DNA from: Flavobacterium kingsejongi
GTDB taxonomy: Bacteria; Bacteroidota; Bacteroidia; Flavobacteriales; Flavobacteriaceae
Reading direction: 5' to 3'
NCBI RefSeq assembly: GCF_003076475.1
Contig: NZ_CP020919.1
Span: 930,001 to 994,000, forward strand
Length of the DNA stretch: 64,000 bases
Part shown: piece by piece, positions 45,601-55,740 of the stretch
Position numbering within the stretch: the first letter of the stretch is position 1
Layout: the number at the start of each line of letters is the position of its first letter
The notes under the pieces: generated by a model
Databases searched by the model: none
Told to the model about the DNA's origin: nothing
Seen by the model: only the letters and a program-made list of their open reading frames with translations
Program-made: the position numbers and the translations under genes

Positions 45601-46068
45601 TTACAGCAGGAAGATCATAATGGCCGCAACCATAAAATAGGCTACAAAAGCCAATATGGAGATGCCCACAACCTTCAGGTAACGCGAAGCCGTAGATTCC
45701 GGCAGCCGGAATACTGTATAATTCCCTATTGTTGCCGCAGCACCAATTGCCCCGCCTATTACACCTCCTATTAAAAGCAATACTATCGGGAAAGCACCAA
45801 CGATATATTCGATTGTTTTTAGCTTGTCTACCACTCTGTTTTTCCTGCCATTGATCACTAATACCGGAGCAAAATCCGGGAATGATCCTTTTGGATATGC
45901 TTTGATGAGCTGTCCGTCATCACCGGAAATCAGGAAGGGTTTTCCTTTTTCTGTACTCTGTGTGACTGCCATGCCATTTTGGAATAGTTTGGACTTACCA
46001 GTCCAGACCGACGTTTCCATTTCAAATTCATTCAGCGGAAAGTCCGCCAGTTTAAAATCATATTTCAT
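45601..46068 (-). CDS. Small predicted membrane protein of unknown function
   Basis: A 155-residue protein if started at the ATG of 46068 (MKYDFKLADFPLNEF). The open frame begins at 46113, but there a strong terminator of the preceding gene overlaps, so the internal start is better. The N-terminal 85 residues are soluble and strand-rich (GKSKLFQNGMAV, VINGRKNRVVDKLK). Two hydrophobic segments follow (YIVGAFPIVLLLIGGVIGGA and VVGISILAFVAYFMVAAIMI). No domain recognised. It lies downstream of the T9SS cargo gene but behind a terminator. Confidence 0.65.
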   Translation of the reverse strand: MKYDFKLADFPLNEFEMETSVWTGKSKLFQNGMAVTQSTEKGKPFLISGDDGQLIKAYPKGSFPDFAPVLVINGRKNRVVDKLKTIEYIVGAFPIVLLLIGGVIGGAIGAAATIGNYTVFRLPESTASRYLKVVGISILAFVAYFMVAAIMIFLL

Positions 46069-46113
46069 AGGGTATTCTTTGGGGTTATTATATTCCTGTG
46101 TAGGTGATCTCAT

Positions 46114-46143
46114 AAAAAACCCGGGATCAGATCCCGGGTTTTA
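46114..46143. terminator. Strong hairpin terminator after the T9SS cargo gene
   Basis: ACCCGGGATC and GATCCCGGGT pair perfectly around a 2-nt gap. On the minus strand a run of six T follows, 25 bp after the stop at 46168. Confidence 0.9.
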
Positions 46144-46167
46144 CGTAAAAATAATACAACTTTGGGA

Positions 46168-48003
46168 TTATCGCAACAATAGTTTGCCTGTTGTTACATC
46201 ATTCCCACACACAATTTTGTAAAAATAAAGGCCTCTGGCACATTGAGCCGGAACATTCCAGGTCACTATTTGCCCCGGAGCCAGGTTTCCGTTATACACC
46301 GGAAGCTCTTGTCCTGAGAAATCAGAATATACACTGATTACCGTATTTTTCTGGATTTCATTGCCTAAAGCAAAATGCACCACTTCCGCTACCGGATTTG
46401 GATATACACTGATCGCGGTTGCTTTGGATGCTTCAGTAGCAATAGCCGCTTTTGCAGCGGGCCTGCCGGCTGTAGCATATACCAGCGCATTACTTTGGCT
46501 TGTTTTACCGCCAGATCGTACCGTCCTAATGATTATAGATCCCGGATATCCATTCCTGTAAGCAATCGTTGCCGGATTCAGCGAGAGGCTTTGGCCTGTA
46601 TCCGGAAAATTATAAGGATCATCAGCACCTAATAAAATCCAGCTATAGGTGTATGTCCCGGAGCCACCAGTAGGTAAACTTCCGATAATTTGCGTTCCAC
46701 TTTTAGAAATGGTATTGTTCTGGATAGCTGCATAAGCCGAAACTACAATAAAGTTACTACTGATCGTTTGGCGGCCCGAAGTGATATTCCTTACAATCGA
46801 AAGATTGGGATAGGAATTCAAATATTCAAATACTGATTCTGATAAGGTAAGGTTTTGTGTATTTTCAGGAAAAACATAAGGATCATCACCCCCTAATAAT
46901 ATCCATGTATAGGTATAGATCCCAGTACCACCAACAGGTAAACTTCCTGAAATAATATTTCCTGAAATAGAAATCGAATTGTTAAGCAATGTAGGAGCCG
47001 GTATAACTGTTATGGCTACCTCATTACTAATTGCATCTGATGCATTTCCAGATCGGATAACCCTCCTGTATTTAGCCGTTACGAAAGGGGATCCCGGAGC
47101 ATAATTTACTTCAGTAGCACCCGCTATTGCAGTCCACGCACCTGTTCCTTCCTGTTTTTGCCATTCATAGCGATACGTTGCCGCTCCATTGCCTCCAGAA
47201 GGTAATGTACCTGATAATGCAGCAGCAGGATTCCCTTCATTGATTGTTTGATTCGCCGATATGGTATTGTTAGTAATCGGCGCAGAATTATTAACTGTCA
47301 CCGTAACTGTATTACTTACATTCCCTTTGGTTGCTGATATTACATGTCGTCGGTATTGTGTTGTTTCTAACAATACACCTGGAGCCAAACTCTGTGAAGT
47401 AACTGTAAGTCGTACCCATTCGCTAGTTGCCGTTTTTTTATCCCATAAAAAAGTAAAAGTTCCTGTTCCTCCGCCAGGAGTACTGCCTCCAATTGCAGCT
47501 GCAGCCTGACCGTAAAATATTGACTGGTTACCAACGATTACGTTGTTGGTAATATCAGGCACATTTTGCTTGGTGACACTCCAGTTGCCACTCTTGTAAA
47601 TCAAGCCAGAAAAACTTTTAAATTCCGCATATACCACACCACCCGTCGGGTCAAAATTAGAACTATAAAGATCAACTACAATAGGTCTTGTCGTTTGGTT
47701 CCCGTTAAATACAACACCGCCTTGTGTTATGATGCTAACCGGAAAAGCAGAAGCATTTTTTTTATACCACAACGTTATCTCACCCGGTTGTGAAGATGAC
47801 GGTGGATTATTCGTGCTGATATCAACATCAAATTTTACAGAAACGGAATTATTTGTTCCAATACTGATGGGACTGCCCTGTGCTACTGGTTGGCCATTTA
47901 CATAGACAATACTGCCAAAAGTGACAGTAAATTGCCCATAAGCAACTACACCCATCAGTGTAAAAAAGACCATTAAAAATTTAGAAAAGTAGGTATGTTT
48001 CAT
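46168..48003 (-). CDS. Secreted Ig/SprB-repeat-like protein with T9SS type A sorting domain
   Basis: A 611-residue protein with a signal peptide (FLMVFFTLMGVVAYGQ). The first domain (about 22-140) is followed by four Ig/SprB-like repeats, each opening with an NNTISxxQxI or NNSISISGNI segment and containing GGTGTYTYSW-type cores. A C-terminal type A sorting domain (ISVYPNPVAEVVHFALG, GLYFYKIVCGNDVTTGKLLL) closes the protein. It lies 84 bp after the HmuY-family gene on the same strand. A link to haem capture is possible only by position. Confidence 0.85.
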   Translation of the reverse strand: MKHTYFSKFLMVFFTLMGVVAYGQFTVTFGSIVYVNGQPVAQGSPISIGTNNSVSVKFDVDISTNNPPSSSQPGEITLWYKKNASAFPVSIITQGGVVFNGNQTTRPIVVDLYSSNFDPTGGVVYAEFKSFSGLIYKSGNWSVTKQNVPDITNNVIVGNQSIFYGQAAAAIGGSTPGGGTGTFTFLWDKKTATSEWVRLTVTSQSLAPGVLLETTQYRRHVISATKGNVSNTVTVTVNNSAPITNNTISANQTINEGNPAAALSGTLPSGGNGAATYRYEWQKQEGTGAWTAIAGATEVNYAPGSPFVTAKYRRVIRSGNASDAISNEVAITVIPAPTLLNNSISISGNIISGSLPVGGTGIYTYTWILLGGDDPYVFPENTQNLTLSESVFEYLNSYPNLSIVRNITSGRQTISSNFIVVSAYAAIQNNTISKSGTQIIGSLPTGGSGTYTYSWILLGADDPYNFPDTGQSLSLNPATIAYRNGYPGSIIIRTVRSGGKTSQSNALVYATAGRPAAKAAIATEASKATAISVYPNPVAEVVHFALGNEIQKNTVISVYSDFSGQELPVYNGNLAPGQIVTWNVPAQCARGLYFYKIVCGNDVTTGKLLLR

Positions 48004-48087
48004 ATTAAAAAAATTGGGTTAAAAAAATCCTGGCAGTAATGAAACTACCAGGACCTATTAAATTAAAAACTAACAAAAAAACTATCG

Positions 48088-49503
48088 TTATAGCAGGCTA
48101 TAAAGGAAAGTAGGGAATCCTCTTTCACCAGTATTGCTTGCACCACCAGTCAATTTCACTTTGTAGATGTTTCCAGCAGGATCTTTTACAACAAAGAAAC
48201 GATCTGTTCTCAATACGAATTGAGAAACTGGAATACCATCAGAACCTGTAACACTAGTGCTTCTCCAGTTGGAACCGATACCTCTTTGGTCTTCTGTAAA
48301 GTTAGCATCTACGACATTAGCAAGTGTAAAGTTGTCATACGTTACAGTTTGAGAAACGGCTACCATGTAAGCTTTAGCACCACCTTTAAGGTTATTTACG
48401 ATAAAGTCTGGGTAGTAGTATGGAGTTGTTGGGCCTACAAGGTTTGTGAACGTTGTGAAATTTAAATCCCATTTGTCTTTTTGTGGCTCAACATTTACAG
48501 TTCCGTTTGTTGTGAAGCTGAAGAATGAGAAGTTATATCCTGAATTTTTAGAAATTACAACTTCTGTATGTGTTGTAGCACCAATTTCAGCATATTGTAA
48601 TTTGTAATCATTACCGCTTTTTAGTACTCTGATTTTTTTCCATCCTCTTAAAGATCCTGAAGCTGATCCTTCAGTTCCTGAAGCTGGTGTGTTTGTTGCT
48701 GGATTACTTCCTAAGTTTACTAAATATACTTTATTGTCAGCATCATTTTCAGAAACGGGAGCAATTGCAGTACCTGTGATCAATCCAACTGGATTATCAA
48801 TTTGGGTAGCACTACCGGCACCCTGGCTGATGATCATAGATTCGTCAGCGACCTGTACTTCATCAATATTTGTTGTAGTCAGTTGTTTTGCAGACATTTT
48901 CAAAGATCCGTTAATTGCAATTCTGAAATCAGTACCTGCATGGAATCCTAAATCCCATGATACTCTTGGCACTACTGTCATTGTTCCACTGCTCAAGTCA
49001 ACATAAACCTGGTTTGGCTGATTTGCACCACCTACAGCAGCACTAAGTGATTGTCCTAAAGATGCAGTTTCATTAAAGTTTACCTGAAGTGATTTTGCCG
49101 CTTCTGTTACTACAACAGCAGATGTAGACACAGCAGTAATTGTAAATTTTACATTCTTAACTTCTCCTTCAATGGCATTGATTAATTTTTCGAAAGAAAA
49201 AGTAGCGCTTGAAGCTCCAGCAGTAAAAGGTACTACTAAAGTATTGTTTGCTACAGCGGGTACTGTTTTGAAATCTGTTCCGTATACTACATTTTCAGTA
49301 GCTACAGATAATGTTATTGTTCCTGCAGTAGCAGTAGCTCCAGAAAACACTAAATTTAATGTTGTTGTATTCTCTGTCAGATTTACTGACGGGCTTGCAA
49401 ATGCAACATTTACACTGTTCGCTGTTGCCGTATCATCGTCATTGTTACAGCCAACTACAGCTATAAGCAAAAAGGTAAGAATGAAAATAAAATTTTTTTT
49501 CAT
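48088..49503 (-). CDS. hmuY: HmuY-family haem-binding lipoprotein
   Basis: A 471-residue lipoprotein (lipobox AVVGC, acidic DDD after it, typical of surface-exposed Bacteroidota lipoproteins). The N-terminal 110 residues form a Calx-beta-like domain (SVNLTENTTTLNLVFSGATA). The rest is an HmuY domain: VPRVSWDLGFHAGTDFRIAI, KDKWDLNFTTFTN and YYYPDFIVNNLKGG. HmuY proteins bind haem at the cell surface and hand it to their TonB receptor. It lies 12 bp after the receptor gene. The extra N-terminal domain makes it about twice as long as Porphyromonas HmuY. Confidence 0.9.
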   Translation of the reverse strand: MKKNFIFILTFLLIAVVGCNNDDDTATANSVNVAFASPSVNLTENTTTLNLVFSGATATAGTITLSVATENVVYGTDFKTVPAVANNTLVVPFTAGASSATFSFEKLINAIEGEVKNVKFTITAVSTSAVVVTEAAKSLQVNFNETASLGQSLSAAVGGANQPNQVYVDLSSGTMTVVPRVSWDLGFHAGTDFRIAINGSLKMSAKQLTTTNIDEVQVADESMIISQGAGSATQIDNPVGLITGTAIAPVSENDADNKVYLVNLGSNPATNTPASGTEGSASGSLRGWKKIRVLKSGNDYKLQYAEIGATTHTEVVISKNSGYNFSFFSFTTNGTVNVEPQKDKWDLNFTTFTNLVGPTTPYYYPDFIVNNLKGGAKAYMVAVSQTVTYDNFTLANVVDANFTEDQRGIGSNWRSTSVTGSDGIPVSQFVLRTDRFFVVKDPAGNIYKVKLTGGASNTGERGFPTFLYSLL

Positions 49504-49515
49504 GATTATTATATA

Positions 49516-51672
49516 TTAATTAAAATTGAGGTTATACGTGAATTTAAGAAAATAAGAACGGCCATATCCTAACTGCAATGCCGAAGATGCCGCCGCATGT
49601 GCGCTGTTTCCACCGCCGGAAATGGACGACTGAACATCGGTTACATTAAGGATATTGCGGGCTCCTGCTGTGACTTCAAACTTATTTTTAAAAAATGTTT
49701 TTCGAACAGAAGCATCCATCCATCCATAAGAATCTACTTCAGACAGTTCAAATGAAGCTACAGTATTTACTGTGCTCTGAACATATTGTTGGTATTTTCC
49801 ATTGTATTTGTAATAAATAGAAAACATCGTATTCCATTTTGGTATGTTGTAAGTTGCGCTGGAATTTAATTGTAATGAATACAGGAAAGCATCATCTGAA
49901 ACCGCATTGAGAGAGGCTAAATCTATTTTTTGAGAAATCCCTACTAAAGACGCTCCCAACTTCAGGCTGAAGTTTTTATACGCCAGTTGATGTGTGGTAG
50001 AAATATTCCACATCTTGTACTTGTCAATGTTCATATATTTATATTCCATTGTAGGCACAATCTGCGTCATAATCAGGCTGATCCGGTCATTCACTTCCTG
50101 ATAGCTCGCCGATACATTATTGGAAAGGCTTAGACCAGAATCAAAATGGGATGTTTTCTTTGCACTTACCTCATAAGAAAAACTTTCCTCAGGTGTTAAT
50201 GCTGCATTCCCCTGCAGATTATGATTGGAATCTACGAAATACGTATATAGTTCATCAAAATTGGGTGTTCTATAGGATTTACCAATGGAGGCACGCAGTT
50301 CGATATTTTTCTTAAGAAGGTAACGAAATCCAAGAGAGGTTGCATACTGATCCTCAAATTGTGATTGCATGGAATAACGAAATCCGGGACGTATCGATAG
50401 CTTATCATTCAGGTTGATTTCTGCTGAAGTAAAAATATCATAATTTTCCAATCGCTTGCTGATATCCACCAGTTGTAGATTCTCATCCCTAAATGTCCCT
50501 GATGCAGCAGAGGCAAATCCTTTCTCATTTACCAATTCGTAGCCTAATTGCACATCAAACATCTTGTTGGTGAAAAAATTACTTACTGTACCGGTAGAGT
50601 AAATAACTTCTTTGGATTGGAAATTATTTTTTTCGTAGTTGCGTTCTTCATCGCTTAATATATAATAATTGAAGCGTTCGATATCACGTTGTTGCTTTTG
50701 GAAAGACAATGATACATTGTAAAGGAGCTTTGTAAAAAGATGCCCGTTTGAATTCAGGTGATGATAGAAACGATTGGTAACGTATCTCCTGTCACTTGAA
50801 AAATAAGTAGATTCAAATGGATAATTAGGAACTGGTACAACAATCGGATTGTAATAGTCTACGTTTTCATTAAAATAATCGAATTTATAGAATATGCTAA
50901 ACCGGTCTTTGGTATACCCTAACATAGCATTGGTTACGAACTGTTGTTTTGGGAGCCAACGGTATCCTCGTTTGTCATCATTCTCTGTATAGTCTTTTCC
51001 TTTTTTATCATCAAAAAAACCTGCGAAGTCGTTTCTATTGGCACCCACAGAGACAAACCAGTTTTCAGAGATGGAATGTGAAACTTTAAAGGATTGGATG
51101 TGACGCCCTTTATCAAAAAAAGCAAATTCCTTACCTACTGTTTCCTCCTGCACATTTGCAGCAATCTCCCATTTTGTATGGGTGAATTTTTTAGTAATGA
51201 TATTCAATATTCCGCTTACAGCATTGGCACCATGAGTCACCCCCATTGAACCTTCAATAATTTCGATGCGTTCAATATCATCGAGGTTTACCTGAGTAAG
51301 GTCAATATTATTTCCTAATCCGGTATCACTAACCAAAGGAATATTATCCACTAAGATTTTGAAATATTGTGAATCCAAACCAAACATAGACACTTTTGAC
51401 CTACCATCACTACCACTATTCTGAACTGTGATATTCAGGTATTGGTTTAATACATCCGAAAGGTTATTGGCTGCCAGGTTTTTGATATCCTGTTTTGTAA
51501 TAACACGAACATTAGAAACAGATTTTTTGATTGATTGTGGTTCAAACTGACCAGTTACCACGACTTCTTCCAATTTGTTATTCTTAAGAGAATCTTTGTG
51601 TGTCTCCTGGGATAGAGCCGAAACTCCTACCAGTAGGGAAAAGGAAAGAAACGCTTTGGTATAAATTTGCAT
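49516..51672 (-). CDS. TonB-dependent outer-membrane receptor, probably for haem
   Basis: A 718-residue receptor with signal peptide (SFSLLVGVSALSQ). A TonB box region (EEVVVTGQ) and plug domain (VITKQDIKNLAANNLSDVLN, GRSKVSMFGLDSQYFKILVD, RIEIIEGSMGVTHGANAVSG) precede a 22-stranded type barrel ending in FLKFTYNLNF. The conserved FRAP/NPNL-type haem residues are not evident by eye. The gene pair with an HmuY-family lipoprotein supports haem as ligand (HmuR role). It is transcribed from its own promoter, which carries the putative iron box. Confidence 0.92.
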   Translation of the reverse strand: MQIYTKAFLSFSLLVGVSALSQETHKDSLKNNKLEEVVVTGQFEPQSIKKSVSNVRVITKQDIKNLAANNLSDVLNQYLNITVQNSGSDGRSKVSMFGLDSQYFKILVDNIPLVSDTGLGNNIDLTQVNLDDIERIEIIEGSMGVTHGANAVSGILNIITKKFTHTKWEIAANVQEETVGKEFAFFDKGRHIQSFKVSHSISENWFVSVGANRNDFAGFFDDKKGKDYTENDDKRGYRWLPKQQFVTNAMLGYTKDRFSIFYKFDYFNENVDYYNPIVVPVPNYPFESTYFSSDRRYVTNRFYHHLNSNGHLFTKLLYNVSLSFQKQQRDIERFNYYILSDEERNYEKNNFQSKEVIYSTGTVSNFFTNKMFDVQLGYELVNEKGFASAASGTFRDENLQLVDISKRLENYDIFTSAEINLNDKLSIRPGFRYSMQSQFEDQYATSLGFRYLLKKNIELRASIGKSYRTPNFDELYTYFVDSNHNLQGNAALTPEESFSYEVSAKKTSHFDSGLSLSNNVSASYQEVNDRISLIMTQIVPTMEYKYMNIDKYKMWNISTTHQLAYKNFSLKLGASLVGISQKIDLASLNAVSDDAFLYSLQLNSSATYNIPKWNTMFSIYYKYNGKYQQYVQSTVNTVASFELSEVDSYGWMDASVRKTFFKNKFEVTAGARNILNVTDVQSSISGGGNSAHAAASSALQLGYGRSYFLKFTYNLNFN

Positions 51673-51684
51673 TGCTATATTAAC

Positions 51685-51735
51685 TTAGATTAATTCTAAA
51701 TTGCAAATCTAACAAGGGATTTCGGTTTATGCAAA
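51685..51735 (-). promoter_or_regulatory. TonB-receptor/hmuY promoter with palindromic operator
   Basis: On the minus strand TTTG (51735-51732), a 20-bp spacer and TAGATTTG (51711-51704) form an ideal promoter. Two bases later comes ATTTAGAATTAATCTAA (51701-51685), an inverted repeat (TTAGA/TCTAA) placed over the expected transcription start. The layout suits a repressor operator. A further half-site ATTAATTCTAAAT lies at 51744-51756. Confidence 0.68.
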
Positions 51736-51756
51736 TTATTTTTATTAATTCTAAAT

Positions 51757-51790
51757 AAAAAAGGCAATGTTCTCACATTGCCTTTTTTAT
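51757..51790 (-). terminator. Terminator after sufD
   Basis: AAAAGGCAATGT pairs with ACATTGCCTTTT around TCTC; on the minus strand a T-run follows. It lies 22 bp after the sufD stop and would close the sufABCD half-operon. Confidence 0.88.
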
Positions 51791-51811
51791 TCTATGGTAT
51801 TTCGCTTCTTT

Positions 51812-53128
51812 TTACAGATCAAAACCGATGTTAACACCCAGTTTCATAGCGATAATCTTAGTAATACGGCTTTTCAGTTCCGGTATCTTGATACTTTCAA
51901 TTACTTCATTGGAAAAGGCATACATCAGTAACGCCTTTGCCTCTTTTTGAGGGATTCCACGCGATTGCATGTAAAACATCGCTTTATCATCCAGCTGTCC
52001 AATCGTACACCCATGAGAACACTTCACATCATCTGCAAAGATTTCAAGCTGTGGTTTCGCATTAATGGATGCTTTATCACTCAATAAGATATTGTTATTC
52101 TGCTGGAAGGCATCCGTTTTTTGCGCTTCTTTTTCTACATAAATCTTCCCGTTGAATACCCCGGTTGATTTATCATCAAAGATTCCTTTATAATTTTGAT
52201 GACTTTCACAATTTGGAGTGGCATGTTGCACTAATGTATAGTGATCGACATGCTGTTTTCCTTCTATAATGGTAATCCCTTTCAGGGTACTTTCAATTCT
52301 TTCACCCTGATGGTAGAAATTCAGGTTGTTTCGGGTAATATTACCTCCGAAGGAGAACGTATGCACAGCCGCATTACTATGCTCTTTCTGGGCGATAAAA
52401 GTGTTATCGATCAATGAGGCTTCAAGATTGTCATTCTGGATTTTATAATAATCCATAAAGGCACGCTTCTCTACAAAAATCTCCGTCACTACATTGGTCA
52501 ATACCGGATTGTCATTCAGGCTCTGATGTCTTTCGATAATCTGAACATGGGAATTCTCTCCAGCAATAACCAGGTTGCGGGGCTGGATCAATAAAGCGGC
52601 CTCCGTACCAGTAGAAAAGTTGATAATTTCAATCGGTTTGTCGACTACTTTATTTTTTGGGATATTTATAAAAGCGCCTTCATAAGCAAAAGCCGTATTC
52701 AACGACGTCAGGCTTTCATTTTTATCCGCGATCTTATTAAAATAAGCATCGATCACCGATTTGTATTTCGGTTTGGTCAGCGCAGATGACATCAGGCAAA
52801 CATCCAGTCCATCATGTGTCGTAGACGAGAGAAAAGAGCTGAATACGCCATCCACAAAGATAACTTTGTAGGTATCGATCTCATGCAGGAAATATTTCTT
52901 AACTGCCGAAAATTCGATGGTATTCTCTGTTTTTGGGAATACACTGAAATCATTCTTGAGAATAGCATTCAGTGAGGTATATTTCCAGGATTCTTCCTTT
53001 TTGGTTGGAAATCCTTTATTTTCAAAGTTCTTAAATGCCTCTGTACGAATATCATGCAGGTCAGACGTGACATCCACATTTTCTTCAAAAGCCATAAAAG
53101 ATGATATTAATTTTTCTTTCAATTCCAT
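51812..53128 (-). CDS. sufD: Fe-S cluster assembly protein SufD
   Basis: A 438-residue SufD. I choose the ATG at 53128 (MELKEKLISSFMAFEENVDV) rather than 53164, which adds 12 residues. Family segments are YTSLNAILKNDFSVFP, the beta-helix core with GENSHVQIIERH, KGITIIEGKQHVDHYTLVQH, and the C-terminal DDVKCSHGCTIGQLDDKAMFYMQSRGI. SufD pairs with SufB in the SufBC2D scaffold. It is the last gene of this half-operon, with a terminator right behind it. Confidence 0.96.
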   Translation of the reverse strand: MELKEKLISSFMAFEENVDVTSDLHDIRTEAFKNFENKGFPTKKEESWKYTSLNAILKNDFSVFPKTENTIEFSAVKKYFLHEIDTYKVIFVDGVFSSFLSSTTHDGLDVCLMSSALTKPKYKSVIDAYFNKIADKNESLTSLNTAFAYEGAFINIPKNKVVDKPIEIINFSTGTEAALLIQPRNLVIAGENSHVQIIERHQSLNDNPVLTNVVTEIFVEKRAFMDYYKIQNDNLEASLIDNTFIAQKEHSNAAVHTFSFGGNITRNNLNFYHQGERIESTLKGITIIEGKQHVDHYTLVQHATPNCESHQNYKGIFDDKSTGVFNGKIYVEKEAQKTDAFQQNNNILLSDKASINAKPQLEIFADDVKCSHGCTIGQLDDKAMFYMQSRGIPQKEAKALLMYAFSNEVIESIKIPELKSRITKIIAMKLGVNIGFDL

Positions 53129-53248
53129 TTTAAAATGTCTAAAAGTCGTAACGTAAAAAGCCAAAATACAATTGTATAGTGCTACCGTTTACCCGTTAAA
53201 ACTTATTCTGTATCCAATCGTTAGTAAAGCTACTCTGTTAGAAGCGAT

Positions 53249-53995
53249 TTAATTTTCTGCTTTAATCCAGTCGTATCCTTTTTCTTCCAGCTCATACGCC
53301 AGTTCCTTACCACCCGATTTTACAATTTTACCGTTGTACAATACATGTACAAAGTCCGGAACGATATAATCCAGCAAACGTTGGTAATGCGTAATCACGA
53401 TAATGGCATTATTTTCACTTTTCAGTTTATTGACGCCATTGGCAACGATACGCAGGGCATCGATATCCAAACCAGAATCTGTTTCATCCAGAATCGCTAA
53501 TTTAGGTTCCAGCATCGCCATTTGGAAAATCTCGTTACGTTTCTTTTCACCACCCGAAAAACCTTCGTTTAGGGAACGGGATAAAAACTTCCGGTCGATT
53601 TCCAGCAATTCTGATTTTTCACGAATCAATTTCAGCATTTCATTCGCAGGCATTTCTTCCTGTCCTTTAGCTTTGCGGGATTCGTTAATAGCCGTTTTCA
53701 TGAAATTGGTTACTGATACTCCGGGAATTTCCACAGGATATTGGAACGAAAGAAAAACCCCTTTGTGGGCACGCTCTTCCGGAGCCAAATCTGCTAAATC
53801 TTCACCATCAAGAAGTACCTGGCCTTCTGTAACTTCATAGTTTTCATTTCCGGCAATAACGGCAGAAAGGGTACTTTTCCCAGAACCGTTAGGTCCCATA
53901 ATTGCGTGAACTTCACCAGCTTTAACTTCAAGATTAATTCCTTTCAGGATATCTTTATCTTCAATTCCGGCGTGTAGATTTTTTATACTTAACAT
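53249..53995 (-). CDS. sufC: Fe-S cluster assembly ATPase SufC
   Basis: A 248-residue ABC-type ATPase. Walker A is MGPNGSGKSTLSAVI, the signature SLNEGFSGGEKKRNEIFQMA is the SufC form, Walker B is LAILDETDSGLDIDALR and the H-loop is VITHYQRLLDYI. It drives the SufB-SufD scaffold. There are 208 bp between it and sufB, an unusually long gap in which I see no gene or terminator. Confidence 0.97.
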   Translation of the reverse strand: MLSIKNLHAGIEDKDILKGINLEVKAGEVHAIMGPNGSGKSTLSAVIAGNENYEVTEGQVLLDGEDLADLAPEERAHKGVFLSFQYPVEIPGVSVTNFMKTAINESRKAKGQEEMPANEMLKLIREKSELLEIDRKFLSRSLNEGFSGGEKKRNEIFQMAMLEPKLAILDETDSGLDIDALRIVANGVNKLKSENNAIIVITHYQRLLDYIVPDFVHVLYNGKIVKSGGKELAYELEEKGYDWIKAEN

Positions 53996-54203
53996 TCTCT
54001 TATTAGTTTAAGGATTTCAAAGCCTAAAATCTCAAAGCTGCTGCTTAACGAAACTTATTCTTTACTCCTTCTTATTTAAATACGTTATACAATTAGTTGT
54101 TTTTCAGAAGCTACATTCAGAGATGTGGCTTCGGCCGTTGATTCCATTTGGTATTCCGGGACACTTTACGTTACCTTACATCCGAAACGACACGGCACTC
54201 TAT

Positions 54204-55652
54204 TTATCCTACTGATCCTTCTAATGAAATTTCAAGTAATTTTTGTGCTTCAACTGCAAATTCCATAGGAAGCTTATTCAATACTTCTTTACTGAAACCA
54301 TTTACAATTAAGGCAATCGCCTTTTCTGTAGGGATTCCCCTTTGGTTGCAATAAAAAACCTGGTCTTCCCCAATTTTACTGGTTGTTGCTTCGTGTTCTA
54401 TCTTAGCTGAAGGATTCTTAGATTCGATATATGGAAAGGTGTGTGCACCACATTCATTACCCATCAATAGGGAGTCACATTGCGAAAAGTTTCTCGCATT
54501 GTCTGCTCTCGAACTGATTTGTACCAATCCCCTGTAACTGTTTTGTGATTTACCCGCAGAAATTCCTTTTGAAATAATGGTCGACTTGGTGTTTTTCCCT
54601 AAGTGGATCATTTTAGTTCCGGTATCCGCTTGCTGGTAGTTGTTGGTTACCGCAATAGAATAGAATTCCCCTACAGAATTATCCCCTTTTAAAATACAGG
54701 AAGGATATTTCCAGGTAACTGCAGATCCAGTTTCTACTTGTGTCCAGGAGATTTTTGCGTTTTTCTCGCAAAGCCCTCTTTTTGTCACAAAATTATAGAC
54801 TCCACCTTTACCTTCTTTGTTTCCAGGAAACCAGTTTTGTACGGTAGAATATTTGATTTCAGCATCATCCAGCGCGATCAGTTCCACAACCGCAGCGTGC
54901 AACTGGTTTTCGTCCCGTGATGGTGCGGTACAGCCTTCCAGGTAACTTACATAACTTCCTTCGTCGGCAATGACCAAAGTACGCTCAAACTGACCGGTTC
55001 CGGCCTGATTGATACGGAAATAAGTAGAAAGTTCCATTGGGCAGCGAACGCCTTTTGGAATATAACAGAAAGAACCGTCAGAGAAAACAGCCGAATTCAG
55101 GGCTGCATAAAAATTATCCTTCTGTGGTACGATCGTCCCCAGGTATTTCTGAACCAATTCCGAATGCTCTTTGATCGCTTCTGAAATCGAACAGAAAATA
55201 ATTCCTTTTTCGGCTAATGTTTTTTTGAATGTGGTCGCTACAGACACGGAGTCCATCACGATATCTACTGCTACACCGGAGAGCATTTTTTGCTCATCGA
55301 TTGAAATTCCCAGTTTTTTAAAGGTCTCCAGCAATTCCGGATCTACTTCATCCAGGCTTTCATACTTGGCTTTTTTCAAAGGAGCAGAATAGTAGGAGAT
55401 GTCCTGGAATTTTGGTTTTTCATAATGTACATTCGCCCATTCCGGCTCAATCATTAATTCCCAGGCACGAAAAGCTTCGATTCTCCAGTCAGTCATCCAT
55501 TTCGGCTCTTCTTTTTTCAGGGAAATAGCGCGAACGATGTCTTCATTTAATCCAACAGGAAAAGTCTCGGATTCAATATCGGTATAAAATCCGTATTCGT
55601 ATTCTTTATTCTCGAGTTCGATCTTCAGATCGTCTTCTGTATATTTGCTCAT
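54204..55652 (-). CDS. sufB: Fe-S cluster scaffold protein SufB
   Basis: A 482-residue SufB. Typical stretches are [75 protein letters not shown] and [20 protein letters not shown]. It is the main scaffold on which the cluster is built with SufC and SufD. Normal length, 88 bp after the A-type gene. Confidence 0.97.
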   Translation of the reverse strand: MSKYTEDDLKIELENKEYEYGFYTDIESETFPVGLNEDIVRAISLKKEEPKWMTDWRIEAFRAWELMIEPEWANVHYEKPKFQDISYYSAPLKKAKYESLDEVDPELLETFKKLGISIDEQKMLSGVAVDIVMDSVSVATTFKKTLAEKGIIFCSISEAIKEHSELVQKYLGTIVPQKDNFYAALNSAVFSDGSFCYIPKGVRCPMELSTYFRINQAGTGQFERTLVIADEGSYVSYLEGCTAPSRDENQLHAAVVELIALDDAEIKYSTVQNWFPGNKEGKGGVYNFVTKRGLCEKNAKISWTQVETGSAVTWKYPSCILKGDNSVGEFYSIAVTNNYQQADTGTKMIHLGKNTKSTIISKGISAGKSQNSYRGLVQISSRADNARNFSQCDSLLMGNECGAHTFPYIESKNPSAKIEHEATTSKIGEDQVFYCNQRGIPTEKAIALIVNGFSKEVLNKLPMEFAVEAQKLLEISLEGSVG

Positions 55653-55740
55653 TTTTTTATTTAATTTTTTTTCATTATCGTCTTTTTCGTACTGCCAAAG
55701 CCCAAATTATTTTCAATTTTACTTTAGCCTTTCCGTCAGA

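Noticed and set aside
12088..51811. A single integrative element or prophage filling the gap in the SUF operon
   Set aside because: I find no integrase, tRNA end, relaxase, capsid or flanking long direct repeats; stepwise insertion or rearrangement fits better.
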